Origin: Bradyrhizobium sediminis | GTDB taxonomy: Bacteria > Pseudomonadota > Alphaproteobacteria > Rhizobiales > Xanthobacteraceae | DNA length: 64,000 bases | Reading direction: 5' to 3' | Assembly (NCBI RefSeq): GCF_018736085.1 | Contig: NZ_CP076134.1 | Coordinates: forward strand, 1 to 64,000 | Part shown: piece after piece, positions 22,356-31,902 of the stretch | Numbering within the stretch: position 1 is the first letter of the stretch | Layout: every line of letters starts with the position of its first letter | Program-made: the position numbers and the translations under genes | The notes under the pieces: model-generated | Told to the model about the DNA's origin: nothing | What the model saw: the letters and a program-made list of their open reading frames with translations, nothing else | The model's database searches: none

Positions 22356-23357
22356 CTAAACCGGCAGCCCATTCTGCTGCGCCAGTTCCTTCAGCGAGGC
22401 CTGCGGCCGCGCGCCGATGTGCTGGATGATTTCGGCTGCGGCGAGCGCGCCGAGGCGGCCGGCGTTCTCGTATCCGGCGCCGCGCGCAAGGCCGAACAGG
22501 AAACCGGCGGCGAACAGGTCGCCGGCGCCTGTGGTGTCCACCATCCGGTCGATCGGGAATGCGGGCACTGCCGTCACGCCGTTCTTTGAGACCACCACGC
22601 AGCCTTTCTCGCTGCGGGTGACGATTCCGAGTTTCGTGTCGCTGCGCAGCTGCGTCAGCGCGGTGTCGAAATCCGAGGTCTGGTACAGCGAATGCAGTTC
22701 GGCCTCGTTGGCGAAAATCAGGTCGACCGTGCCTTTACGCATCAGATCGAGAAATTCGTCGCGATAGCGATCGACGCAGAACGAATCCGACAGCGTCAGC
22801 GCGACCTGGCGGCCGGCGTCATGGGCGATGGTCGAGGCCTTGACGAAGGCTTCCTTGGCGTTCTTCGGATCCCAGAGATAGCCTTCGAGGTAGATGACAC
22901 CGGATGCCGCGATCTGCGCGGCGTCGATATCGCCCGATGTCAGTTCCTGCGCGGCGCCGAGATAGGTGTTCATGGTGCGCTCGCCGTCCGGCGTCACCAG
23001 GATATAGGAGCAGCCCGTGGCGGGGCCGTCGGCCGCCGGCCGGGTCTCGAACGCCACCCCGGCGGCGCGGATGTCGTGGGTATAAAGACGGCCGATCTGG
23101 TCGTCCTTGACCTTGCCGACATAGGCCGCCCGGGCGCCGAGATTGGCGAGGCCGACAATGGTGTTCGCCGCTGAGCCGCCGGACATTTCGGTGGCCGGGC
23201 CCATGTCGCGGTAGATCGATGCGGCACGGGCCTCGTCGATCAGCGCCATGCCGCCCTTGGTCATGCCGTGATGGCCAAGAAATCCCTCGTCGGTCTGCAC
23301 CAGGATGTCGAAAATCGCATTGCCGATCCCGAGAACGTCGTATTTCGCTGTGGTCAT
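22356..23357 (-). CDS. PfkB family sugar kinase, adenosine kinase type
   Basis: A 333-residue ribokinase-family protein close to adenosine kinases, which phosphorylate adenosine to AMP. The N-terminal VLGIGNAIFDILV, the substrate-binding MSGGSAANT, and the C-terminal DTTGAGDLFAAGFLFG with catalytic Asp280 are present. The length fits the family. The substrate could be another nucleoside or sugar, but the overall pattern favours adenosine. ATG 23357 is the only good start. It is divergent from murJ, with a repeat between them. Confidence 0.9.
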   Translation of the reverse strand: MTTAKYDVLGIGNAIFDILVQTDEGFLGHHGMTKGGMALIDEARAASIYRDMGPATEMSGGSAANTIVGLANLGARAAYVGKVKDDQIGRLYTHDIRAAGVAFETRPAADGPATGCSYILVTPDGERTMNTYLGAAQELTSGDIDAAQIAASGVIYLEGYLWDPKNAKEAFVKASTIAHDAGRQVALTLSDSFCVDRYRDEFLDLMRKGTVDLIFANEAELHSLYQTSDFDTALTQLRSDTKLGIVTRSEKGCVVVSKNGVTAVPAFPIDRMVDTTGAGDLFAAGFLFGLARGAGYENAGRLGALAAAEIIQHIGARPQASLKELAQQNGLPV

Positions 23358-23439
23358 CGATCAGTCCTGTTGCGGCAATTGCGAATGGCGCGGCCTATCA
23401 CGATCGACCCTGCACCAGCAAGCGACGAGCTGTTTGTTT

Positions 23440-23515
23440 GAGCATGATCTCCGCGCAGACGCGTTCCGCGTTTGTCGCGAGGGAAAACCGGTGCCCACTT
23501 TTCCGGATCATGCTC
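23440..23515. repeat. Inverted-end repeat, family H
   Basis: The ends GAGCATGATC (23440-23449) and GATCATGCTC (23506-23515) are perfect inverted copies. Inside are ACGCGTTCCGCGT and the pair GGGAAAACCGG / CTTTTCC. It lies immediately before murJ. Related segments are at 29551, 49374 and 56711. Confidence 0.75.
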
Positions 23516-23529
23516 TATAGAAGCCCTGC

Positions 23530-25047
23530 ATGATCCGCTCCTTCCTCACGGTATCCTCGGGAACGCTGGCCTCGCGGCTGCTCGGATTCGCGCGCGATTC
23601 GATGATTGCGGCGCTGCTCGGCGCCGGCCCCGTTGCGGACGCCTTCCTGGTGGCGTTCCAGGGGGTCAATGTCGTGAGACGGCTGCTGACCGAGGGGGCA
23701 TTGAACGCAGCATTGGTGCCGGCCTGGCTGCGCGTCCGCGAGGCCGAGGGCGCGAAAGCGGCCGCCGCCTTCGCAGGCCGCGTGCTCGGCACCGTCAGTG
23801 CTGCATTGGTGGCGGCGACGGCGCTGCTCGGCCTGTTGATGCCGCTGGTGATGACCGCGCTGGCGCCGGGCTTTACCGGGACCGCGACGCTGCAACTCGC
23901 CGTCGACGACGCCCGCCTGATGCTGCCTTATCTCGCCTTCGCGGGACCGGTCACGGTCATGATGGCGCTGTTGAATGCGCAAGGCCGCTTCGCGCTGACG
24001 GCGTTTTCGCCTGTCTTGTTCAACATCGCGCTGATCGCGATCATGGCGGCGCTGCTCGGCCGGCGGCAGGATGCCGTCGATGCCGCGCTGATCGTGGCCT
24101 CCACGGTCGGCATCGCCGGGCTGCTGCAATTGCTGATCCTGCTGCTGCGCCGGGGCGGCGGCGTCGCAACGCCGCTGCGGATCGCGTTCGACCCGCAGAT
24201 GCGCGGGTTTCTCGGCAAGGCGATCCCGGGCATGATCGCCAGCGCTTCGCCGCAATTGCTGGTCGTCGCCGGCGCGGTGGTCGCGTCGTCGTCGCCGTCT
24301 TCGGTGTCGTGGCTCTATTTCGCCAACCGTTTGATCGAGCTGCCGCTCGGGCTTGTCGGCGTCGCCATGGGCACCGTGCTGATCCCCGAGCTGACGCGCG
24401 GCATGCAAGGGGAGAAAAGCAGCGCCATCGCGCACGCCGAATCGCGCGGGCTCGAACTATCGGTCGGGCTGGCCCTGCCGGCGATGCTGGGATTGATCGC
24501 GCTCGGCGAACCGATCGTGCGGATGCTGTTCCAGCACGGCGCCTTCACGCCAGCCGATACCGCTTCTACCGCGCAGGCGCTGATGTGGCTGGCGCTCGGC
24601 CTGCCGGCGCACGTGCTGGTGAAGGCGCTGTCGCCGGCGTTCTTCGCACGCGAGGATACGCTTTCGCCGCTTTTCGCAGCGCTCAAGGGGATGGCGGTCG
24701 CGATCGTGCTGGCCGTGGTGCTCGGCCGGATATTCGGCGCCGGCGGCATCGCGGCCAGCATCGCGCTGGGGGCCTGGAGCAGCGCGTTCAGCCTGATCCG
24801 GCGCGGGGCCGCGACATTCGGATTCTCGATCGATGCCGCAGCGCGCCGGCGGCTGCCGCGCATCGTGGCGGCGGCTTTTGCGATGGGCGGGCTGTTGTGG
24901 CTGACGGCGACGCAGGCGTTGCCGCTGGCCGCGAACGCGCATGGACTTGCGCAGGCCGCGCTGCTGGGCGGGCTGATAGCCGGCGGAATCGCGATTTACG
25001 GCCTGCTTCTGGCCCTGTTCGGCGTCACCAGTTGGGCCGTGCGGTGA
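23530..25047 (+). CDS. murJ: Lipid II flippase MurJ (MviN)
   Basis: MurJ flips the peptidoglycan precursor lipid II across the cytoplasmic membrane. The 505-residue protein is very hydrophobic with about 14 membrane spans. The opening SFLTVSSGTLASRLLGFARD and the segment ADAFLVAFQGVNVVRRLLTE match the family, with the essential Arg residues of the central cavity in the first helices (SRLLGFARD) and RRLL. A later QHGAFTPADT motif is also typical. ATG 23530 is the family start. Another peptidoglycan-type gene (murA-like) is in this window but not adjacent. Confidence 0.96.
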   Translation: MIRSFLTVSSGTLASRLLGFARDSMIAALLGAGPVADAFLVAFQGVNVVRRLLTEGALNAALVPAWLRVREAEGAKAAAAFAGRVLGTVSAALVAATALLGLLMPLVMTALAPGFTGTATLQLAVDDARLMLPYLAFAGPVTVMMALLNAQGRFALTAFSPVLFNIALIAIMAALLGRRQDAVDAALIVASTVGIAGLLQLLILLLRRGGGVATPLRIAFDPQMRGFLGKAIPGMIASASPQLLVVAGAVVASSSPSSVSWLYFANRLIELPLGLVGVAMGTVLIPELTRGMQGEKSSAIAHAESRGLELSVGLALPAMLGLIALGEPIVRMLFQHGAFTPADTASTAQALMWLALGLPAHVLVKALSPAFFAREDTLSPLFAALKGMAVAIVLAVVLGRIFGAGGIAASIALGAWSSAFSLIRRGAATFGFSIDAAARRRLPRIVAAAFAMGGLLWLTATQALPLAANAHGLAQAALLGGLIAGGIAIYGLLLALFGVTSWAVR

Positions 25048-25096
25048 CCGCGATCCGGCAAACCAGGGCTCCCGGCTTGCGCGACTGAGGCCCGCA

Positions 25097-25140
25097 TGGC
25101 AAACGACGGCGCGTCGCGCCTATTGGCAAACGACGGCGCG
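25097..25140 (+). repeat. Short direct repeat between murJ and trpS
   Basis: The 17-base sequence TGGCAAACGACGGCGCG occurs at 25097-25113 and again at 25124-25140. It is non-coding. Its function is unknown. Confidence 0.7.
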
Positions 25141-25169
25141 AAACGAATGACATCCGCGGGAAGCTGACA

Positions 25170-26243
25170 ATGGCGATGGTTGAACGGGTATTTTCGGGCG
25201 TCCAGCCGACGGGCAATCTGCATCTCGGCAATTACCTCGGCGCGATCGTCAATTTCGTGAAGCTGCAGGAAACCCACAACTGCCTGTATTGCGTGGTCGA
25301 TCTGCACGCCATCACGCAGCCGGTGGAGGTGTGGGGCGGCCCGGCCGAGCTCGCGCGCAACACCCGCGAGGTGACCGCGGCCTTCATCGCCTCCGGGATC
25401 GACCCGAACAAGCACATCGTCTTCAACCAGAGCCAGGTCTACGAACACGCGGAACTGGCCTGGATCTTCAATTGCGTGGCGCGAGTCGGCTGGCTCAACC
25501 GCATGACGCAGTTCAAGGACAAGGCCGGCAAGGATCGCGAGGCCGCGTCCGTCGGACTTTACGATTATCCGGTGCTGATGGCGGCCGACATCCTGGTGTA
25601 TCGCGCCACCCACGTGCCGGTCGGCGAGGACCAGAAGCAGCACCTCGAACTGTCCCGCGACATCGCGCAGAAATTCAACAATGATTTCGGCGAATCGATA
25701 CGCCGCCATGGGTTCAACGACGGCCTGTTCTTTCCGCAGCCGGAACCGCTGATCACCGGGCCGGCGACACGGGTGATGAGCTTGCGCGACGGCACCAAGA
25801 AGATGTCGAAATCGGATGCGTCCGACAATTCGCGGATCAATCTCACCGACGACGCCGACACCATCGCGCAGAAGATCCGCAAGGCGAAGACCGATCCGGA
25901 GCCGTTGCCGTCGGAGGAAAAAGGCCTTGAGGCGCGTCCCGAAGCCGACAATTTGGTCGGCATCTATGCCGCCCTTTCGGGCCGCAGCAAAGCCGACGTG
26001 CTCCGCGACTTCGGCGGCGGGCAGTTCTCGAGCTTCAAGAATTCGCTGGTGGAACTCTGCGTATCCAGGCTGTCGCCGATCGCCTCCGAGATGAAGCGGC
26101 TGGTGGCGGACCCCGGCCATGTCGATTCGATCCTGGTCGACGGTGCCGACCGCGCCCGCGCCATCGCCGCCGAGACCATGCAGGCGACGAAAGATATCGT
26201 GGGTTTCGTCAGCCGGCGCTCGGTTTCCACGCCCTTGCCCTAA
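25170..26243 (+). CDS. trpS: Tryptophanyl-tRNA synthetase
   Basis: TrpRS charges tRNA-Trp with tryptophan. The 357-residue class I synthetase has [18 protein letters not shown] at the start, where HLGN stands for the HIGH motif, VDLHAIT, and the KMSKS motif at 211-215 in KKMSKSDAS. The length is usual for bacterial TrpRS. ATG 25170 lies 120 bases after murJ; an alternative start two codons on (ATG of MVERV) is possible. It is followed on the same strand by a UspA-like gene. Confidence 0.97.
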   Translation: MAMVERVFSGVQPTGNLHLGNYLGAIVNFVKLQETHNCLYCVVDLHAITQPVEVWGGPAELARNTREVTAAFIASGIDPNKHIVFNQSQVYEHAELAWIFNCVARVGWLNRMTQFKDKAGKDREAASVGLYDYPVLMAADILVYRATHVPVGEDQKQHLELSRDIAQKFNNDFGESIRRHGFNDGLFFPQPEPLITGPATRVMSLRDGTKKMSKSDASDNSRINLTDDADTIAQKIRKAKTDPEPLPSEEKGLEARPEADNLVGIYAALSGRSKADVLRDFGGGQFSSFKNSLVELCVSRLSPIASEMKRLVADPGHVDSILVDGADRARAIAAETMQATKDIVGFVSRRSVSTPLP

Positions 26244-26334
26244 TTGACGCAGCGCACAGCTTTCCCGCAGCGGCTTGTGGAGCATGGCTGCGCCGTGGCA
26301 GCATGCGCCGGTTTGGCGCAGCATCGGGACATGC

Positions 26335-26829
26335 ATGACCACCCAGCGACGAAGCTACGAGACGGGTCACAAGCCGAAATGTCTGGTTATCGTTGACGAC
26401 ACCGCGGAATGGGACCGCGCGGTCTACTATGCCAGCCGCTGGGCGATACGCGTCGGCGGCGGCGTGGTGATGCTGCGCGTGATCGAGACCGAGGACCAGA
26501 ACCAGCAATGGCTGGGGGTCGCCGATATCATGCGCGCCGAGGCCCAGGACGACGCCAATGCCGCGCTCGATCGCGCCGCCGGACGCGCCAATGGCATCGC
26601 CGCGATCACGCCCGAGCGCGTGATCCGCGAGGGCGACCCGACCGACCAGATCCTCGACGTGATCGACAAGGACGTCGATATCTCGATGCTGGTGCTGGCC
26701 GCCAATCCCGGCCCGGAAGGCCCCGGCCCGATCATCACCACGATGGCCAAGACGGTCGGCTCGTTCCCGATTCCCGTCGTGATCGTGCCCGGCGACCTCA
26801 GCGACGCGGACATCGACGGGCTGTCGTAG
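26335..26829 (+). CDS. Universal stress protein (UspA) family protein
   Basis: A 164-residue protein with the UspA fold. The N-terminal strand KCLVIVDDTAEWDRAVYYA, the middle helices and the C-terminal strand FPIPVVIVPG match the family. The typical ATP-binding GxxGxxxS loop is not obvious; the corresponding region reads NPGPEGPGPIITTMAKTV, so ATP binding is uncertain. ATG 26335 is selected because family sequence starts about 12 residues later. It may be cotranscribed with trpS (92-base gap). Role unknown beyond stress association of the family. Confidence 0.85.
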   Translation: MTTQRRSYETGHKPKCLVIVDDTAEWDRAVYYASRWAIRVGGGVVMLRVIETEDQNQQWLGVADIMRAEAQDDANAALDRAAGRANGIAAITPERVIREGDPTDQILDVIDKDVDISMLVLAANPGPEGPGPIITTMAKTVGSFPIPVVIVPGDLSDADIDGLS

Positions 26830-26834
26830 CGATT

Positions 26835-26969
26835 GTCGTCCCCGCGAACGCGGGGACCCATACGCCGTACCCCCTCACTGGCCGACAGCGGCAGACAAGG
26901 CTTTGTCCGGCCTACGGAGAACAAAATGTTCCCTCCGGGATTATGGGTCCCCGCGTTCGCGGGGACGAC
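26835..26969. repeat. Paired inverted repeat, family C, with perfect 26-base ends
   Basis: The left end 26835-26860 (GTCGTCCCCGCGAACGCGGG then GACCCA) is the exact reverse complement of the right end 26944-26969. Each end is itself a hairpin. About 83 bases lie between, with no gene. It has the same design as 17839-17971. Confidence 0.88.
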
Positions 26970-27069
26970 GGGCATGGGTGCTATCCCGCCCCTTGACCGT
27001 GCGTTTGCGGGGGCCATCTGCTAAGGAAGCTTACGCGCCGGCCTTGAACCGGCGACGCCGGAGAAAACC

Positions 27070-27639
27070 ATGTTCATTCAGACCGAAGCCACGCCCAATC
27101 CCGCCACCCTGAAATTCATTCCCGGCCGCGCCGTGCTCGATGGCGGCACCATGGAATTCACCAACCGCGACGCCGCCGCGCGCTCGCCGCTCGCCGAAAG
27201 GCTGTTCGGCGTCCCCGGCGTTACCAGCGTGTTCTACGGCTCCGACTTCGTCACCGTGACCAAGGCGGACGGCGACTGGCAGCACCTCAAGCCAGCGATC
27301 CTGGGCGCCATCATGGAGCACTACATGTCCGGCGCGCCGCTGCTGGCCGACGGCAGTGCAGGGAGCGACGAGGCCGCCGACGAGGAGGATGAGTTCTTCA
27401 ACGAGGCCGACGCCGAGACGGTTGCGACCATCAAGGACCTGATCGAGACCCGGGTGCGCCCCGCGGTCGCCAATGACGGCGGCGACATCACCTTCCGCGG
27501 CTTCAGGGACGGCATCGTCTATCTCAACATGAAGGGCGCTTGCGCGGGCTGCCCGTCATCCACCGCGACGCTGCAGCACGGCATCCAGAACCTCCTGAAG
27601 CATTTCGTGCCCGACGTGGTCGAAGTCCGGCCGATGTGA
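27070..27639 (+). CDS. NifU family iron-sulfur scaffold/carrier protein (Nfu type)
   Basis: Nfu proteins carry Fe-S clusters to target apoproteins. The 189-residue protein has the N-terminal Nfu domain, starting MFIQTEATPNPATLKFIPG, an acidic linker (DEAADEEDEFF near 97-107), and the C-terminal NifU domain with the cluster-binding motif KGACAGCPSS (Cys-x-x-Cys). This layout matches alphaproteobacterial and mitochondrial NFU1. ATG 27070 is a clear start. It is followed by tsaB after a repeat-bearing gap. Confidence 0.95.
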   Translation: MFIQTEATPNPATLKFIPGRAVLDGGTMEFTNRDAAARSPLAERLFGVPGVTSVFYGSDFVTVTKADGDWQHLKPAILGAIMEHYMSGAPLLADGSAGSDEAADEEDEFFNEADAETVATIKDLIETRVRPAVANDGGDITFRGFRDGIVYLNMKGACAGCPSSTATLQHGIQNLLKHFVPDVVEVRPM

Positions 27640-27646
27640 TCGGGAC

Positions 27647-27745
27647 GCGAATGGCGAGTAGCGAATGGCGAGTAGCAACAGGCTGCCGGGCGAAGGACAC
27701 AACTCCCGCTGACCTTTCATTCGCCATTCGTCACTCGCCATTCGC
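27647..27745. repeat. Tandem and inverted short repeat between nfu and tsaB
   Basis: The 14-base unit GCGAATGGCGAGTA occurs twice in a row at 27647-27674. A close inverted version lies at 27719-27745 (ATTCGCCATTCG and CACTCGCCATTCG). The transcript could form a long hairpin between the two genes. Confidence 0.8.
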
Positions 27746-27754
27746 CCCCTTCCC

Positions 27755-28453
27755 ATGCTGATCCTTGCCATCGACACCGCGCTGGACGCCTGCGCCGCCG
27801 GCGTGCTGGACACCGACGCCGGCAGGCTGATTGCGCAGGAATCGCAGGCGATGAAGCGCGGCCATGCCGAAGCCCTGATGCCGCTGATCGGGCGCGTCAT
27901 GACGGCATCCGGCATCGGCTTTGCGGCGCTCGACCGGATCGCGGCAACCACCGGTCCGGGCAGCTTTACCGGCTTGCGGGTCGGGCTGTCCGCCGCGCGC
28001 GGCATTGCGCTCGCCGCCAACAAGCCGGTGGTCGGGCTGACCACGCTGACGGCCTATGCCGCGCCCGTGGTTGCCCAGAACGGCGAGCATCCGGTGATCT
28101 CGGCGATCGATGCGCGGCACGACCACGTGTATTTTCAGGTCGTGAGCGGCGACGGCAGCTCGTTGATCCGGCCGCAGGTCGCCCCGATCGAGCAGGCGCT
28201 CAACGCGGCGCGATTCGGCGCGCCGCATCTGGTCGGCAATGCCGCCAAAATCCTCGCCGATCGCTGGCCGGCAGATGCACCGCCGCCTTTCAGGGTCGAT
28301 GCGCAACCGGCGCCTGATATCGCCTGGGTGGCGTGGCTGGCGGCCGCCGTCAGTCCGGATACCGCACCGGCGCGGCCTTATTATCTGCGCGCGCCGGACG
28401 CCAAGCCTTCGACGAACCTGCTGCAGCGAGCCTCGCAGCCGCCGGCGTCATGA
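27755..28453 (+). CDS. tsaB: tRNA threonylcarbamoyladenosine biosynthesis protein TsaB
   Basis: TsaB partners with TsaD and TsaE in making the t6A modification of tRNAs that read ANN codons. The 232-residue protein has the ASKHA fold with MLILAIDTALDACAAGV at the start and GPGSFTGLRVGLSAARGIA in the middle, both hallmarks. The length is usual. Its stop overlaps the start of rimI (ATGA at 28450-28453), a common pairing in bacteria and a sign of coupled translation. Confidence 0.95.
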   Translation: MLILAIDTALDACAAGVLDTDAGRLIAQESQAMKRGHAEALMPLIGRVMTASGIGFAALDRIAATTGPGSFTGLRVGLSAARGIALAANKPVVGLTTLTAYAAPVVAQNGEHPVISAIDARHDHVYFQVVSGDGSSLIRPQVAPIEQALNAARFGAPHLVGNAAKILADRWPADAPPPFRVDAQPAPDIAWVAWLAAAVSPDTAPARPYYLRAPDAKPSTNLLQRASQPPAS

Positions 28454-28947
28454 TGAGTCAAATAAGCTCCTGGCTGTCCGATTGGTGGAGCGGCGGCACC
28501 GCGGTGGTCGAACCTGCGACCCAGCGCGACGCGGCCCGTCTGGCGCAATTGCACGGCGCTTCGTTTCACCGCGGCTGGGGCGAAGGTGAGTTCGAGGCGA
28601 TGCTGACCGAGCGCAACACGCTGGTGCATCGCCTGAGACTCGGTCGCAAGATCATCGGCTTCGCGGTATCACGCCTGGCGGCGGACGAGGCCGAAATCCT
28701 GTCGATCGCCGTTGCCGCCGATCATCGCGGCCGCGGCCTGTCCCGGAACCTGCTGCTGACCCATCTCGGCCATCTCGCCGGCCGCGGCGTGCGCACGGTA
28801 TTCCTCGAAGTTGAGGAAAATAATCAGCCGGCGCGGCGGCTCTACGAACGGGCCGGATTTGCCGTCGTGGGACGCCGGGAACGCTATTACCGGGAGGCCA
28901 ACGGGCAACAATTGAACGCCCTTCTGATGCGCCGCGACTTGTCGTAA
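28450..28947 (+). CDS. rimI: Ribosomal protein S18 alanine N-acetyltransferase RimI
   Basis: RimI acetylates the N-terminal alanine of ribosomal protein S18. The 165-residue GNAT protein has the acetyl-CoA loop VAADHRGRGLSRNLL and the later EVEENNQPARRLYERAGF motif, both typical of RimI. The first 20 residues (SSWLSDWWSGG) are an extra leader rich in Trp. ATG 28450 overlaps the tsaB stop, and ATG 28453 is a possible second start. The tsaB-rimI arrangement supports the name over a generic acetyltransferase. Confidence 0.9.
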   Translation: MMSQISSWLSDWWSGGTAVVEPATQRDAARLAQLHGASFHRGWGEGEFEAMLTERNTLVHRLRLGRKIIGFAVSRLAADEAEILSIAVAADHRGRGLSRNLLLTHLGHLAGRGVRTVFLEVEENNQPARRLYERAGFAVVGRRERYYREANGQQLNALLMRRDLS

Positions 28948-29076
28948 CCCGCGCGGAGTGGCAGAAGGGGCCCATAAAGGGCGCATGATCTGATTGCCAC
29001 CCGCTTGCACCCTCGGGGCAGGTCCGAGGGCATGGCTTATGGCGAATCATGCGGCTTTGCCGAAGGCAGGCTAGTC

Positions 29077-29526
29077 ATGACCGCACTGAAACCCACCTCT
29101 GTACTCAAGGCCACCGGTATCGAAGCCCGCTGCGCCGCCACCGGAATGCGCATGACCGAACAGCGCCGCGTCATCGCGCGCGTGCTGGCGGAGGCTGCCG
29201 ATCATCCCGATGTCGAGGAACTGTACCGCCGCTGCGTCGCAGTCGACGACAAGATCTCGATCTCGACGGTGTATCGCACCGTCAAGCTGTTCGAGGACGC
29301 GGGCATCATCGAGCGGCACGATTTCCGCGAGGGCCGCGCCCGCTACGAGCAGATGCGCGACAGCCATCACGACCACCTGATCAATCTGCGCGACGGCAAG
29401 GTGATCGAATTCACCTCCGAGGAGATCGAGAAGCTGCAGGCCGAAATCGCCCGCAAGCTCGGCTACAAGCTGGTCGATCACCGCCTTGAATTATATTGCG
29501 TCCCGCTGGACGACGAAAAATCCTGA
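29077..29526 (+). CDS. fur: Fur family transcriptional regulator
   Basis: The protein belongs to the Fur family of metal-responsive regulators. The 149-residue product has the winged-helix DNA-binding part (about 20-85, with ISISTVYRTVKLFEDAGII as recognition region) and the metal-binding dimer domain with DSHHDHLI. The Cys-x-x-Cys pairs of many Fur proteins are absent, as in rhizobial Fur/Mur. In rhizobia such proteins sense iron or manganese. ATG 29077 is chosen; a longer frame from 29005 is possible but has no family match. It follows rimI and precedes miaB by about 1 kb, a familiar alphaproteobacterial setting. Confidence 0.92.
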   Translation: MTALKPTSVLKATGIEARCAATGMRMTEQRRVIARVLAEAADHPDVEELYRRCVAVDDKISISTVYRTVKLFEDAGIIERHDFREGRARYEQMRDSHHDHLINLRDGKVIEFTSEEIEKLQAEIARKLGYKLVDHRLELYCVPLDDEKS

Positions 29527-29550
29527 TCGCGTGGAAATCCTGAGCCATAG

Positions 29551-29592
29551 CGTTTTCAAGCGAAGTGGATACCGGTTCGCGTGAAGAAAACG
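29551..29592. repeat. Inverted-end repeat, family H, overlapping a gene start
   Basis: The ends CGTTTTC (29551-29557) and GAAAACG (29586-29592) are inverted. The middle reads AAGCGAAGTGGATACCGGTT. The GTG start of the HAD gene (29581) lies inside the right half. Confidence 0.75.
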
Positions 29593-30285
29593 CGTCACGA
29601 CAAAGACCCGCTCGATCTCGTCATCTTCGACTGCGACGGCGTGCTGGTCGACAGCGAAGTCATTTCATGCCGCGCGCACGCGGAAAACTTGACGCGCCAC
29701 GGTTATCCGATCACGGCAGAACAGGTGCTCGATCGTTTCCTCGGCCGCTCGATGCGTCAGGCAACTCTCGAAGTCGAAGCTGAGATGGGCCGCAGCCTGC
29801 CAGACGACTTCCACGCCCAAGTATATGCCGAGATTTTCCGACTGTTTGCGGCTTCGCTAGAAGCCACACCCCATATCGACGAGGCGCTGGCCGCGATTGC
29901 GCTACCCGTCTGTGTCGCATCGAGCGGCCCGCCGGAGAAAATCAGCGCCAGTCTTAACCGCGTCGGATTGTACAACCGGTTCGCACCGCACATTTTCTCC
30001 GCCGTGCAGGTACCCAATGGCAAGCCGGCGCCGGACCTGTTTCTGTTCGCGGCCGAACAGATGCAAACCACGCCGGCGCGATGCCTGGTGATCGAGGACA
30101 GCCTTCCCGGCATCGCTGGCGCGGTCGCCGCCGGGATGACCGTGCTGGGTTTCCACGGCGGCAGCCATTGCCGGCCCGGTTACGGTGACACGCTGCGCGC
30201 GGCCGGGGCCGTCACGACCTTTGACGATATGCGGCAATTGCCGGGGCTAATCGGGCAAATCGGAGCCCAGGTCGCCGTCATCTAA
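29581..30285 (+). CDS. HAD superfamily phosphatase (beta-phosphoglucomutase-like)
   Basis: A 234-residue haloacid dehalogenase-type hydrolase. Motif I is VIFDCDGVLVDSE with the nucleophile Asp and the acid/base Asp, motif II is the Ser in VASSGPPEK, the Lys is in PNGKPAPDLF, and motif IV is VIEDSLPGIAGA. The helical cap lies between about residues 20 and 90. The substrate is unknown; phosphoglycolate or a sugar phosphate is typical of the subgroup. The only reasonable start is GTG 29581, which lies within an intergenic repeat, so the first eight residues (MKKTRHDK) come from repeat DNA. Confidence 0.9.
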   Translation: MKKTRHDKDPLDLVIFDCDGVLVDSEVISCRAHAENLTRHGYPITAEQVLDRFLGRSMRQATLEVEAEMGRSLPDDFHAQVYAEIFRLFAASLEATPHIDEALAAIALPVCVASSGPPEKISASLNRVGLYNRFAPHIFSAVQVPNGKPAPDLFLFAAEQMQTTPARCLVIEDSLPGIAGAVAAGMTVLGFHGGSHCRPGYGDTLRAAGAVTTFDDMRQLPGLIGQIGAQVAVI

Positions 30286-30297
30286 GTGCCGGATCCT

Positions 30298-30398
30298 GTC
30301 ATTCCGGGATGGTGCGTTAGCACCAGACCTCAGGTGCGCAATTGCGCGCCGGGGAATCTCGAGATTCCGGGTTCGCGCTCCGCGCGCCCCGGAATGAC
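30298..30398. repeat. Paired inverted repeat, family B
   Basis: Outer ends GTCATTCCGGGA and CCCCGGAATGAC are inverted. Nested palindromes inside include GGTGCGCAATTGCGCGCC and CTCGAG. It lies between the HAD gene and miaB. Confidence 0.8.
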
Positions 30399-30482
30399 GG
30401 TAAAAGCTGGATTTCCAGCGCTTTAGCCTATATCTGAGCCCTGCGCCGCAATGGCGCCACCTCAGCACATCAGTCAGGTTCC

Positions 30483-31898
30483 ATGGGTCCGCCGCGCAAG
30501 CTGCATATCAAGTCATACGGTTGTCAGATGAACGTCTACGATGCGCAACGCATGGTGGATACGCTGGCGCCGGAAGGCTTTGTCGAGACCGCTGACGTGG
30601 ATGACGCCGATCTGGTGATTCTCAACACCTGCCACATCCGCGAAAAGGCCTCCGAGAAGGTCTACTCCGAGCTCGGACGGCTGCGCGTCGTCAAGGATGA
30701 AGCCGCGCGCAATGGCCGCCAGATGAGCATCGCGGTGGCCGGCTGCGTCGCGCAGGCCGAGGGCGACGAGATCATTCGCCGCGCGCCTGCCGTCGATGTC
30801 GTGGTCGGCCCGCAGAGCTATCATCATCTGCCGCAGCTGCTGGCGCGGGCGAAGAGCCACGGCCGCGCGCTGGAAACCGAATTCCCGGTCGAGGACAAGT
30901 TCGGCTTTCTGCCGCCGCCGAAGCCCGATGCGATCCGCTCGCGCGGCATCTCGGCCTTCGTCACGGTGCAGGAAGGCTGCGACAAGTTCTGCACGTTTTG
31001 CGTCGTGCCCTATACGCGCGGCGCGGAAGTCTCGCGCCCGGTCGCCAGAATCGTCGATGACGTGCTCAGACTCGCCGACAATGGCGTGCGCGAAATCACC
31101 TTGATCGGCCAGAACGTCAATGCCTATCACGGCGAAGGGCCGGACGGCCGGACCTGGCCGCTCGGCGCGCTGCTGCGTCGCCTGGCTGAGATCCCGGGCA
31201 TTGCGCGCCTGCGCTACTCCACCAGCCATCCCCGCGACGTCGACGACACCCTGATCGCGGCGCATCGCGATCTGCCCGGGCTGATGCCGTTCGTGCACCT
31301 TCCGGTCCAGTCCGGCTCCGACCGGATTCTGGCGGCCATGAACCGCAAGCACACCGCCGACGAGTACCGGGCCGTCATCGACCGGTTCCGCGCGATCCGG
31401 CAAGATATTGCATTTTCGTCGGATTTTATCGTGGGTTTCCCCACCGAGACTGAGGAAGATTTTTCGGCGACCCTCGCGCTGGTCCGGCAAATCGGATACG
31501 CTGGCGCTTATTCGTTCAAATATTCGCCGCGGCCCGGAACGCCGGCGGCGGACATGCGGGAGACGGTGTCAGCGGCAGAAATGGACCAGCGATTGGTGCG
31601 GCTCCAGGATTTGATCGACAGCCAGCAATCGGCCTTCAATGCGGCTGCGATTGGCAACACCGTCGATGTGCTGTTCGAACGCGCCGCCCGCAACCCCGGC
31701 CAGATCGTCGGCCGTACCGCCTATTTGCAGCCGGCGCATGTGATGGCGTCCCCCGACATCATCGGACAGGTGCTGCCGGTGACCATCGCCAGCCTCGAGC
31801 GCTACAGCCTGCTCGGCGAGCTCGCGGCCCCTGCTTCTTCTCGAACGGCCGATTTTTCTCGAATGACCGATTCTTCTCAACCGACAATGGGAGCCTGA
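30483..31898 (+). CDS. miaB: tRNA-2-methylthio-N6-dimethylallyladenosine synthase MiaB
   Basis: MiaB is a radical-SAM methylthiotransferase that adds the methylthio group to i6A37 in tRNA. The 471-residue protein has the N-terminal cluster cysteines in [18 protein letters not shown] and VAGCVAQ, the radical SAM motif CDKFCTFC, and a C-terminal TRAM-type RNA-binding part. ATG 30483 begins the family sequence within a few residues. It heads the conserved run miaB-phoH-ybeY-corC-lnt; the gap to phoH is only 4 bases. Confidence 0.97.
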   Translation: MGPPRKLHIKSYGCQMNVYDAQRMVDTLAPEGFVETADVDDADLVILNTCHIREKASEKVYSELGRLRVVKDEAARNGRQMSIAVAGCVAQAEGDEIIRRAPAVDVVVGPQSYHHLPQLLARAKSHGRALETEFPVEDKFGFLPPPKPDAIRSRGISAFVTVQEGCDKFCTFCVVPYTRGAEVSRPVARIVDDVLRLADNGVREITLIGQNVNAYHGEGPDGRTWPLGALLRRLAEIPGIARLRYSTSHPRDVDDTLIAAHRDLPGLMPFVHLPVQSGSDRILAAMNRKHTADEYRAVIDRFRAIRQDIAFSSDFIVGFPTETEEDFSATLALVRQIGYAGAYSFKYSPRPGTPAADMRETVSAAEMDQRLVRLQDLIDSQQSAFNAAAIGNTVDVLFERAARNPGQIVGRTAYLQPAHVMASPDIIGQVLPVTIASLERYSLLGELAAPASSRTADFSRMTDSSQPTMGA

Positions 31899-31902
31899 AC
31901 CC

